Assembly: GCA_950022655.1 (NCBI GenBank)
Contig: OX465582.1
Span: 96,176,704-96,240,703 of the forward strand
Origin: Alentia gelatinosa
Lineage: Eukaryota > Annelida > Polychaeta > Phyllodocida > Polynoidae
Reading direction: 5' to 3'
DNA length: 64,000 nt
Of this stretch, positions 54,496-64,000 are shown piece by piece. The position numbers and the translations under genes were made by a program. How positions within the stretch are numbered: the stretch's first letter is position 1; the number at the start of each line of letters is the position of its first letter. The notes beneath the pieces are model-generated. The model saw only the letters and a program-made list of their open reading frames with translations, was not told the DNA's origin and did no database searches.

Positions 54496-55746
54496 TATCA
54501 ACAAGTTGATAAATGTAGTCGGCGACAACGGAACGTTGGGAAAGGAGGGTTGATAGGTTGACTGACGCAGTAAATACAGTAATTGCTTGGTAAGGCTTGT
54601 AGGGGGTGCCACACTGGGTTTCTTTGGTTTTTGCCCTCCCCTAGCAATTAGTGGACCATACACCGATTTCATCAGTGTGCGGGTCGAGCAAGGGGTTACG
54701 TAATTTGCCTGCGACAAGGTGACCAACTCGTATATGATTTGGGAACTAATCGTTTATAGCGAAATCGGAAGATGGACATCCGGCATTACAGAACTTAATC
54801 ACTGCAGTATCAACTTTATTATGCTGCAGTACGCCAAGGCCATGGAGGCAGCATGCTGCAGTTCGTCCCGGAAGCCTGTAGCCATCAGGATAGAAAAGGG
54901 TCAAATAGTTATGAATTAACGTATACTTGCTTAGTATTAACAAACATGTATCTGAGATAATGTATTTATATTTTAAGACTGATTAGGATTGAAGGTGTTG
55001 TGGTCATTCGTATTCATATGTATGCATGTAACTAAATAATTAGTTGATGTCAAAACGAACCGCAAGCTCTGTAAGCCTACACCGTAGGCACAAGCGTAGA
55101 CTGGCCTCAGTCCCTGTGTCCTACCCCTCCACCCCTCCTGAGTGACACAGGGACTGGTCGCATCCGTAATCGGCCATGTAGACTGGCGCGATTTTGCGCC
55201 ACACTCCCCAAGCAGAGGTCTGGCTACTGGTCAGGATATCTGCTGGGAGATTGATACCCTATCACTTTGATCTCAATCGGGTCACAGTCAGGAGTAGGTG
55301 AAATATATTGCTATGACAACACAGGCGGCCAGGGAACTGGAGGAGGGGAGGGGGGAGGGGTAGAGGGAGGTATAGGGTTACAGGGGGTGGCTTGGGGTCA
55401 TAAACAGGAGATTCTGGTCAGAGTGGACAAGTCTTTGATTCATGGGCCAGACAGAGAAGGACACATGCTATAATGAATTGTATTCCGATTTTCTTAAATC
55501 ATTTAATGAATGTTCATAATCAAAGACTTGAGCAAGTCTAGCACTAGCGGAATGATAACTGAGTAACACTGGAGTTGTCGGAAGATAGGAACAACTGCTT
55601 CTAGACATTGTCTCCAGTATAGATAAAAACTTCTTTTTTTTTAACAAAAAAACTCTGTGTTACGAAATTTGTCATAAATGGTACACAACGAAATACTATT
55701 GCACAAAGACTTGTAAGGAGGTGGCAATCAAATGACAGTATCAGGT
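54496..55746. other. Non-coding stretch with one perfect hairpin
   Basis: At 55108-55156 CAGTCCCTGTGTC pairs perfectly with GACACAGGGACTG across a 23-base loop. 54600-54720 has diverged CACCGATTT-type repeat sequence. A purine-rich GGAGGGGAGGGG tract lies near 55340. No gene. Confidence 0.5.
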
Positions 55747-56149
55747 ATTCCTATATACCCATTTCGGAACACTTTATACTTACATACCGCTGCTGGGGGT
55801 GCAGTAATTATAAGTTATGTAGCAAGGGTGACGTTTTCGTCCCGGGCTGATGTTTTCGTCCCGGGCTGAACACGTGAAATAAAGAGCGCCGGGACGAAAA
55901 CATAGCTTTTGCAGTTACTCGACAAGGGTGACCATTTTTCTTGGTACTATCTTAGGTAAAGAAAGAACCATTTTTATCGATATTTGAAGGTATATAGGAA
56001 TATGGAAACCAAGTACCGGTAGGCAAAAGTCAAAATTACTCGGTAAGGCTCGGAAAATTACTGCCCGCGGCTAAGGCCTTGGGCAGTAATTTTTACGAGC
56101 CTTACCTCGTAACTTTGAACTTTTGCTTACCGGAACATAGTTTCCCTCT
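55747..56149. mobile_element. Family F double-hairpin MITE
   Basis: ATTCCTATATACCC start; internal duplicate of GTTTTCGTCCCGGGCTGA at about 55832-55870 with a partial inverted copy at about 55890; GGTATATAGGAAT module boundary; then a long palindrome with TTACTGCCCGCGG centre, ending TAGTTTCCCTCTAG. Confidence 0.8.
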
Positions 56150-56879
56150 AGAGGCAACAACAACAACAACAAAAACAAGAAATTCGGGAGCAGGGCTGAA
56201 AAAGAAGACCACGGTAGAAAGTGTAACAGAAGTGTAATACTGTGAATCAACCAAAACGATACATGTAAAATGTTATCTTAATCATCGCTTCCAGATTTAG
56301 TTCTTAATCTGTATTGCTTTATCTAGATACATTATTTCAACTCAACACTTATTATCAATAGTATTCGTCAAGCGCGTAGTAGACTATACACCTTTGCAGA
56401 TCGGACATTAAAGATTATCTGTGCATGTTCTATTTAGATAATTCTATTTAAGTATACATTATATATTCTGATACAATTGTAAGGCAGAATACTCCTTATC
56501 GCAATACTCGTTATCGCAAAGGCTAAAAGATTTGTTTTACGAGAGGAACTCGTACTATCACTGACATCTACAATACCCTAACTTGATGTGCAGGAGTTGT
56601 TTATAAGAAACTTAGAGAGTGGCATTGCGGATGGGAAACTATTATCTTTCACCAATTGCAACAACTTCGCGTGTCACCCGGACGGCAGTCAATGCCACCA
56701 CTAAACAATTCTTCCAAAAGATCCACAATATTATGTTATTTTAACCGCAAATTACCGTTTTACATGCTCACCGTTTGCTGTCTCTCATATTGCATTCTAA
56801 TTTGCCTTTTAAAGGTTAAACTCACCCGAACTGAATGAACTTTTACAACCATAATTAGATCTGCGGTTCTCTACCCTTA
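56150..56879. other. AT-rich non-coding stretch
   Basis: Begins with a short CAA repeat (56157-56175). No gene recognised. Confidence 0.5.
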
Positions 56880-57080
56880 AGACCTATTTCCATTGGCCGG
56901 TGAAAAGGGTATAGATTTTTTTTAGTTCTCCTAATAGCCTTTTTACATTGGGTCCCGCTGATCTACAGTTAGGTACCACCGACGGACTTTTAGCACAGCT
57001 GAAGCAAAATGGAAATGGGCTATTATCAGAACTCCAATAATCTACACCGTTTTCGTCAGACGATGGAAACGGGCCTGTAG
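56880..57080. mobile_element. Family E short copy
   Basis: Left ACCTATTTCCATTGGCCGGT and right GACGATGGAAACGGGCC are inverted, with CCACCGACGGACTTTTAGCA inside. Confidence 0.65.
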
Positions 57081-57155
57081 TATAACTTAAGACACAGACA
57101 CGCCAAGCGAGAAACGCCAGCGATCACTGAAATCGCCAACACAAACTAGCAAGTA

Positions 57156-58296
57156 CAGTAGAACCCCACCTAGCGGACACCCCATGTAAGCAGATATCCT
57201 GCATTAACAGACACCTTTGCTCGGAACGGTTTCCTCTAGTAGATGTGTATTTCAACCCGTGTAAAGCCTGTATTCCACCAACAAGACAAAATCGTTGTAC
57301 AGCGCCCGTATGGAGGTTGCTGCGGATGCTGGCAGATCTGCTCTATTTTAAATCATCTGTCGGGTTGGTGGAAGCACACATCAAACGTTTCAGCAGGCGT
57401 CTGCTCTCCTGCCAGATGTTCCAGCAGTTAAAATTGACGTCTGTTGGAGGATATTGGGGTTGTTGGGACGTCGCCTCACGGTTGCTGAGCGTCTGGCAGG
57501 AGAGCCATTTGAAATGCGCTTCCAACAACCAGATTTTTTCAGGCAATATCCCAACTGATACTTCAATAAACCTCCAAGAGACAGAATTTGCCCATCTGGC
57601 GGTTTTTATTGGCTGGAATTGAGCATCTGACCGATGCATTTGAAGAGTACGACACCCACCCGGGAGTTGCGGCGAGGGAAGCCGCCAACATAGCGCGAGC
57701 GATACCGGCAATACCCGAAGCCGCGAACGGATATCGAAAATTCAGACACTTTCAGTATTGTCAGCAGAATCCTAGCCCCATAGCATGCCATACACATTCA
57801 TAACATCAATCCTTATCTTTATTTACCTTCATTGTTCGATTTAACGTCAAATTCTGTGGTTATTTCACCCTTTCTGACCGTTCCCGTACAAATCCTGACA
57901 CAGCGACACACTGCTCCACTCGATACGCGTTTTCGGGGGTTCGGAGCGTCGTAGTGTATCACCGCACACTGCGCCGCCTATTGGAGAACTCGATTACTAC
58001 GTAAAATGCGGCCAACATCCACCAGTCGGCGCCACGGCAGGGGCGTCGGCTAGGATCTGCTGGAACTTTGAACCAACCAGACGCTCATATGGCAACCACA
58101 TGAGCGTCTGCTGGGGGTTTCGATGGAGCAGCGACGTATTTTGAGGCCATGTTCCCAAATGTTTCAACCGACGTCGGCTGAAAGGTCGTCTGGAAGGTCT
58201 GTTGACGTTGAAAAAGTGGTTGTTTGGTGGAATACAGCCTTAAGCAGACACTTTTGGCTCGGAATGGAGGCTCTGCGCTTACGCGGGGTTCTACTA
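57156..58296. mobile_element. Pogo/Tigger-like element split by another transposon
   Basis: CAGTAGAACCCCACC at the left and GCGGGGTTCTACTA at the right, flanked by TA (57154-57155 and 58297-58298). Own sequence is only about 109 bp left and 56 bp right of the nested element. Confidence 0.8.
57265..58240. mobile_element. Nested 976-bp element with TAA duplication (PIF/Harbinger-like)
   Basis: AGCCTGTATTCCACCAA at the left and TTGGTGGAATACAGCCT at the right differ at few positions. TAA flanks both ends (57262-57264 and 58241-58243). The interior has hairpins, for example CAGACGCTCATATGG...CATGAGCGTCTG at about 58078-58111, and open frames of up to 125 codons without a recognisable transposase. 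Confidence 0.75.
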
Positions 58297-58639
58297 TATG
58301 CGAAATATTATTTCATGATTATATCACCCACCAATAATTTAGCATCTTAGAAGCAATAATAAGGTGAACTATGAAATAGTATCTCACATACACCCCATTT
58401 TGTGTTGGTGATTCCGGAAATCATGAGACACACCATCAAGGGAGAAACGTTAGCGATCTCCGAAATCGCCAACACAAAATGGCATGTTTATATGAGATAT
58501 CGTTTCTTAGTAATATCTCGCACCGGTGAATTAGAGTATCAGAACCAATAATCAAGTGAAATATGAAACAATAGCTCACATACACGCAATTTCGTGTTGG
58601 CAATTCCGGATATCGCTGCCTTTTTCGCTTGGCGTGTCT

Positions 58640-58944
58640 CCGGTATAAGCCTCGTACAGTCAACACTCCATCTGTAACTTGGCAAATGCTAGATAACTGG
58701 TTTCCTATGTTTGCATGTAATCTATGTACACTGTATTGTGATGTTTCTTGTATGTAATTAGTACTCTGTATTGTGCTGTATTTGTTCACCAACCTGTATG
58801 TACCCTGTCATATCAGTTATCATGCAATATAAGTGTGATTGTGATGTTGCTATTAAAACCAAAAATACGAAATTAGAGCAAGCTCATACAATATAAGAGC
58901 AAAGTAATCACATGACCCATATTAAATATCAGTCAAAGGATTAA
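58640..58944. other. AT-rich non-coding stretch
   Basis: No gene recognised. Confidence 0.5.
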
Positions 58945-59271
58945 TAGAGGGAAACTATGTTCCGGTGGGAATAAGTCAAAGTTACGAGGTAAGGCTTGGA
59001 AAAATTACTGCCCAAGGCGTAGCCGCGGGCAGTACTTTGTCCAAGCCTTACCGAGTAACTTTGACTTATTTCCACCGGTACATGGTTTCCCTATTCCTAT
59101 ATACCTTCAATTGTCGGCTAATATCGATAAAAACCGAACGGCTCTGAATGTCAACCTGGGCAGTAAACGTCAACCTGGGCAGTAACTTCAACCTGGGCAG
59201 TAAACACAAGTTATTCCACCCCCAGCAGCGTTAAGTAATCATAGGTTGTTCGCTCATAGGTATACAGGAAT
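58945..59271. mobile_element. Family F double-hairpin MITE, inverted
   Basis: Starts TAGAGGGAAACTATGTTCCG with the long palindrome first, then AATTGAAGG-type module boundary in reverse, then three copies of GTCAACCTGGGCAGTAA or a close variant at about 59152-59210, ending near GGTATACAGGAAT. Confidence 0.8.
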
Positions 59272-60311
59272 AACCAATACAATGTTAATATGTAATCTTA
59301 GGTTATCATCATATTGAAAACTCAGCTGGACTTTCTATTTGAACTGAAATACTAAGAAATATATAAATCGCAATATGCTGGATTGACAAATGTAAACTTC
59401 AAAGGATAATCACTTGTAAACTACGAGGGAAAGTCACACAAACTTCGGGAAAATTCTGAAAATGAAGAGAGCTAAGCTCAAAATTTTTTAAAAACCTTTC
59501 CCTCTAGATTGCACAGGCTCAGATTCCAGTGATATAACCATCATAGATTATATCAAGGCCCATAAATATCACGAATGAGCTAGAAACACGGTAATACGAT
59601 TATATTTAAGAGCTGCTTCGTGGTTTCTTCTCTGCCTGAATCCTGTTCGGTTCTGAGGTCAGATTGATACCTGATCAGGACCACCGACGACACATCACCC
59701 GAGGATATTTTTAGAATCACGAATCTGTGACTCGTTTATATGGCCAGTCACATTTTTATTACCCCATCGATGGCCAGATAATATAGGCTTTTCCTGGGGT
59801 TGTTACTATTGATTTTTCCAAGCTGGTATTCTGGGCTGACTTTTTGCTCCTGACCATAAAAAGGTTACAGGCATTAATCCTTCCCTAAAGCTAGGTAGAC
59901 GATGCGTGACGTCCTTGGGCCACATTCGGTGCGGTCAACCATGACGGATACCGATCGATGACCTTTCTAAACCCTGCTTTCATCTTGGCCGAGAACCATG
60001 CGGTTGTCTGAGATGCAGTGGAGAGGGACGAAGGAGTATGAAAAAGAGTTCTGGGTTTAATCGACTTTTCCGACGCTCATCATCCTGTGTGCAGTCGTGT
60101 GTGACTAGCATTGAACGGCATTCCATACACTCGTTTGTAGATTAATATTTCCATTATGTCTGTAGGTGAGGGTGTAGACACAAACGAAATCTGTTATTTT
60201 GAGACATATATACACACACACATATTTACATCAGCTCTGTAGTCACAATTTGCACTATAGCTACAACATTAATGTGTATTCTTAAATATGTCCCTTCCCT
60301 TCCTCTTCTGT
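59272..60311. other. Non-coding stretch
   Basis: No gene recognised. Confidence 0.5.
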
Positions 60312-60317
60312 ATATAT

Positions 60318-60432
60318 ATGTGTATGTATGTATGTATGTATGTATGTATGTATGTATGTATGTATGTATGTATGTATGTATGTATGTATGTATGTATGTA
60401 TGTATGTATGTATGTATGTATGTGTGTATGTA
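60318..60432. repeat. GTAT tetranucleotide microsatellite
   Basis: About 27 uninterrupted TATG/GTAT units, then TA and CA runs. CMYV/YIHT frames through it are artefacts. Confidence 0.95.
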
Positions 60433-60769
60433 TATATATATACACACACTCACATATATATGAATTGTGTCAATCAATATTTATTTGGCGAAAATATATA
60501 TTCCGCCTAACAAAAGAACACAATTTTTCCAGTGTGTATAGTGTGGCGGCTAGAAGAGTAATAACCGCAGCACCTGGGCCCTGTTTTTCAGTCAAGACAA
60601 AATCGCCCAACGATACCCTAAGATATCTCCACGAGTGTAAGACATTTTGGAAGACAAAAGATGGCCCGTGTCCTATAGACAGTGTCTCAGCATGGCACTT
60701 CGATCGCTGCTAAAAATGTTCTTGCCTAAGACAAGTATAGAACTGTCTTATGACAGATCCAGGAAACCA
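60433..60769. other. Non-coding stretch
   Basis: No gene recognised. Confidence 0.5.
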
Positions 60770-61370
60770 TTTCAGTTATATCGGTGGATCGGAGCAGCCA
60801 ATCTTCTTCATATTTAGGGCGATTATAGGCTATATCTTTCATAAACTCTTCTTAAAGTTCCATGGCTTAGATCCTACATGATTAATAACCCTTTGCCAGC
60901 TGCAGAGACTTTTGCTTTGTGGCGACACCTTGGCATTGACACCTTGGCGGCAACCTTGACATTGACTGCTCTTGTTCCCGGTTCATCTGTCTGGGGTGCC
61001 GACACTCTCAGATTCTTTCTCAGATGTTTTGAAATCCAAACGTCAATATCGGCGGATCAGAGCAGCAGATCTTCTTCATATTTGGAATGATTATAGATTG
61101 TAGTAGTGCTAAAGTTCCATATCTTAATTCTTACGCAAAGCTGGTGAAATCAGCCAGACAGGTGCTGCCGGACTGCTCCCAATGATGTGCTGTCAGAGAC
61201 CTATGGTGTCATGTACCGCTTGAGTACACTGGCCACCAGAGAAGGCATTTGCTATAATGAAATTTAAATGCAAATATCGGCAGATCGGGGTGGCCGATCT
61301 TCTTAATATTTAGGGTGATTATAAGTTATATGTGTCCCTAACTGGTGATAAAGTGTCATGGCTTAATTCC
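60770..61370. repeat. Three diverged tandem units, about 230-265 bp spacing
   Basis: ATATCGGTGGATCGGAGCAG (60778), ATATCGGCGGATCAGAGCAG (about 61045) and ATATCGGCAGATCGGGGTGG (about 61271) each precede CTTCTT-ATATTT and a GATTATA block, then TCCATGGCTTA-like sequence. Confidence 0.7.
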
Positions 61371-61567
61371 TGCAGGAAGTGAATTTCTGTGTTCGGTACG
61401 ACATGTCCTTAGATGTCTTAGGGCTACGACATTTTCAACCATGTGACCCTAAGATTGTCGTGACTATAGCACACCTGACAGCACCCTGAGTGTCATACAC
61501 CTAAGATCATTGGCCGATCATCTAAGACGTCTTCTCTATAGGACACTGATAGCTCTAGGATGTCTTA

Positions 61568-62163
61568 AGCCTATACGCCACCGAAATTTGTTCCCGATTC
61601 ATCCGACCATCGGCTCGGTGAGAGACGGGAATAACATTTCGGTGTCTTATACCTATAAGACACTGACATGTAGACTCTTCCTGACCTCCTCCTTTTATAA
61701 CCTCGTAAATTACCTGGGTTAAGATCAAAGAGAGCCGCCGTGAGCCGAGCAACGGGCCGCTGGTGTGGAATCATAGAAATTAATTCAAAGTTTGATAACT
61801 TTGGATCCAATTAAGTTATCGGGAAACGATTTTCAGGTTTATAATCGTCTCTATCTCCCCCACAAATCGGTACTTCTAAATAGGAACTTCTAAATCGGAC
61901 TAGGGGATAGGTAGCATCGCTATTCAAATGGCCAACTCAGAATCGGTAACAATCGGTGAAAGTGCGTACACCGAAATCTAAAGGTCGGGGACAGTCGGTC
62001 ATATCTGACATGGTAGTAATGCCCGACGTGTCGGGAAAAGCAATAAAATTGGGTCGGTGAAGTGCTTACACCAACCCGAGTGATGTAGATTGTCACAGAC
62101 CCGACGGATCCGTCGGGGCAGGGTAGAATCGGGCACAGCCGTCGGGTCGGTGTCTTATAGGCT
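61568..62163. mobile_element. 596-bp inverted-repeat element with TTA duplication
   Basis: AGCCTATACGCCACCGA at the left and TCGGTGTCTTATAGGCT at the right, flanked by TTA (61565-61567 and 62164-62166). An inner inverted pair, CGGTGTCTTATACCTATAAG, lies near 61650. Fits a non-autonomous PIF/Harbinger-type element. Confidence 0.75.
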
Positions 62164-63147
62164 TTACATATCGATCTCGTGACTAAAAACAGGGCCTAGG
62201 ATATGTATAATTATTATACTGTCCTCGTCCTGTGCCGTGGGTGACACCACTGATATAACCGGGGTGAGGGAGGTGAGAAGAAAAAAGTGGGCCCAGAATT
62301 TCCCATATGTATATATATATATATACATATGTGTGTGTGTGTCTGTATGTGTGTGTGTGTGGATGTGAGTGTGTTCGACTACGGTGCATATACTAAAGAT
62401 CAAATGAAATGATGAACTTGAGTCGGATATCAATTCCTTTCATTTTAAATGCATCCTGAAGGTATTCAAGGGAAGGTTGTAGTTGCGTGTGTTTTCCCCG
62501 GGTATCACATTAAAAGACGAAGGGAATATAGAAGTAATGTGATCCCAGAACCTTTGAAACCTAAATACATGTACCAAGCCTTTCATAAATAGGTACAAGC
62601 CATATTGAGTTACCAATACCTTACTGATATGGGGCTGTCCATAAATGATGGCATGCTGTTTTAACTATTATGGACCTCAACTCCCACCCCCTTGTCATAT
62701 TTTGTCATGTACCCTTTGACCCCATCCCCCCTCTAAAGATGACGTCATGCTGAGAGAACCCCCACCCCTCCAAACTTATGTCAGACCTAGTTACCTTTCT
62801 TCTAGTGAGGTGTAGTTTAAACAGTGCAGGGAAAACTCTATCCCTATGTCTTTCCTGCGAAGTGATGTGGGTGAGGGAAAAGAGATGCTATGCCTCTTCT
62901 ATGTTTGATTTGTTTTCTGCATGTGTCCCTTTACTTTGTCGCGATTCATTCTGCCTCAGGATACAGAAAAGTGCAATGAAAAAGCTCTAAGTGTGCCTGA
63001 CATCTTTCAGCGACAAGTACCTCACACTGTGTAAACCAACGCTCAAGGAACAAAGGTTGGCAAAATGTCTCCAACCACTCACTTTGTGTGTGGGAGAGAT
63101 ATTGCTGATTTGCTGGACTCATGTCACAATGCCCTTTACATAAAGCT
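62164..63147. other. Non-coding stretch with a TA/TG microsatellite
   Basis: TATATA then TG repeats at about 62308-62372. At 62631 GGGGCTGTCCATAAATGATG resembles one end of the family K MITE (14773, 41979), without a clear partner. No gene. Confidence 0.55.
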
Positions 63148-63352
63148 GAATTCACACGATGGGATTCATGTATCTCACAGGGTGTTTGTCTGAGACAAAT
63201 CCTGCTGGGATCCTGTACTCGAACATAATCTCTTCGTCTAAATTGTAGGGGTCCATTTCCCTGAGACTGCTTTCCTCACTGCAATTGTTGGCGACAGAAT
63301 CTCATGAGATTTTGAACCCCTGTGGGGTACATGAATCCCACCGTGTGAATTC
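63148..63352. mobile_element. Family D MITE with intact inverted ends (205 bp)
   Basis: GAATTCACACGATGGGATTC at the left and ATCCCACCGTGTGAATTC at the right, one mismatch over about 22 bp. The interior shares TCTGAGACAAATCCTGCTGG with 7569 and 5026. This is the only copy here with both termini. Confidence 0.8.
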
Positions 63353-64000
63353 TACTTTGCCGAAAATTGCAGGGGAAAATACTTGTCTCCGTGAAATAAA
63401 AACCTACCATTCAGACGAGGATATTGTGTTACAGTGGAGAATTTCAGCTGGATTTGTCTCAGACACTAGGTAAAGTATTCACCCCTGATCTCCATTCAGG
63501 GGTGAACAGCTGTCCTATGTTAATTGGCACCTTGCAGTTAGGAAGCCAGCGAGGAAGACTCAACAAAATGGCTGGACTTGAGAACCAGCCAAGCTCCACT
63601 GGAAAAGAACCTCTAAATACACAGTTATAACATGAGAGGCAGCTGTTTTGAAGGTTGGCAAAGAGATTTGATATATATTTATCGATTCGATTTTTTTTCC
63701 ATGTGTGTCAGAGTGTGCGCAGTATGAAATCACGACCCCGGTGGAGGTCTCTATGGCAGAGGAACCCGGCCCTGTATGGGACAGGGCCGGGTACACTGGC
63801 TACTCAGACACACTCCCTGTGAGCTCAGTGAATCCAACCGTGTGATTCCCACTTGAACCTCTCACCTGTACAGGCAGACCACTCATAGACTACTGACAGA
63901 CAGATCGATGATAGACAGTCCCTAACAAAAAGGCTAATGAAAGGCACTAATCTGGCAGGCAAGCTGTGGATGGGCAGTTTACTGACCATCAGGCTACTGA
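63353..64000. other. Non-coding stretch with a perfect 12-bp hairpin
   Basis: ACCCGGCCCTGT (63764-63775) and ACAGGGCCGGGT (63781-63792) form a tight stem with a 5-base loop. Diverged family D phrases occur around 63400-63480 and 63815. No gene. Confidence 0.55.

Larger units (their letters stand above)
57096..58639. mobile_element. Outer inverted-repeat element of a three-level nest
   Basis: AGACACGCCAAGCGAGAAAC at the left and GCTTGGCGTGTCT at the right, with CGCCAACACAAA/TTCGTGTTGGCAA further in, form termini of about 50 bp. The interior right part repeats CTCACATACAC...TTGTGTTGGTGATTCCGG twice. The pogo-like element at 57156-58296 is inserted inside it. Confidence 0.7.

Noticed and set aside
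57243..57803. Frames of up to 125 codons inside the nested Harbinger-like element
   Set aside because: No transposase motif was recognised; overlapping frames exist on both strands.
60226..60713. CMYV/YIHT frames
   Set aside because: Translation of the GTAT microsatellite; the extension to 60713 has no recognisable domain.
1..64000. tRNA genes, rRNA, CRISPR arrays, bacterial operons
   Set aside because: No tRNA B-box with a foldable cloverleaf, no spaced identical repeats with unique spacers, and no bacterial gene organisation were seen by eye.

Overview
The window looks like nuclear DNA from a marine invertebrate, probably a lophotrochozoan. The background is AT-rich, intergenic or intronic, and crowded with short inverted-repeat (MITE-like) transposons, minisatellites and retroelement debris. 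Nothing bacterial or organellar was seen, and no tRNA, rRNA or CRISPR array was found by eye. I recognise only one convincing host coding segment: the first coding exon of an aminergic GPCR (5-HT2-like), minus strand, 15879-16518. It runs from the start codon to the end of TM2 and stops at a splice donor. The rest of that gene was not found. A CpG-rich stretch with an 11-bp CGTACG-type minisatellite lies about 1-1.4 kb upstream of its start codon. The exon tail, its donor and about 370 bp of intron have been tandemly repeated just downstream.

The best-preserved system is a full-length tyrosine-recombinase (YR) retrotransposon of Ngaro/PAT type at 49132-54385. It has the diagnostic split direct repeats A1-(ORFs)-B1-A2-B2, a Gag-like ORF1 with a zinc-knuckle-like domain, an RT/RNase H ORF2 and a tyrosine recombinase ORF3 with a complete R...HxxR...W...Y set. 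ORF2 has no usable ATG. It lies in the -1 frame relative to ORF1, and the ORF1 end carries a canonical A_AAA_AAC slippery heptamer in the correct phase, followed eight bases later by a GC-rich stem. A Gag-Pol fusion made by programmed frameshifting is therefore likely. The GC-rich element is inserted in an older inverted-repeat element. A second, diverged DIRS/Ngaro-like element (about 22374-24765) keeps Gag and RT but has two in-frame stops and is cut off after the RT palm.

The remainder is layered repeats: 1-10 kb holds a LINE tail, a tandem array and several MITE families; 18-22 kb more MITEs and a 260-bp tandem duplication; 26-43 kb at least five inverted-repeat families, some nested in each other; 44.7-46.1 kb an 18-bp minisatellite; 47.5 kb a LINE RT remnant; 55.7-62.2 kb further nested MITEs and microsatellites. 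Several families share one design: two adjacent hairpin modules in one element. Local duplications provide natural empty-site comparisons that define a few insertions exactly.
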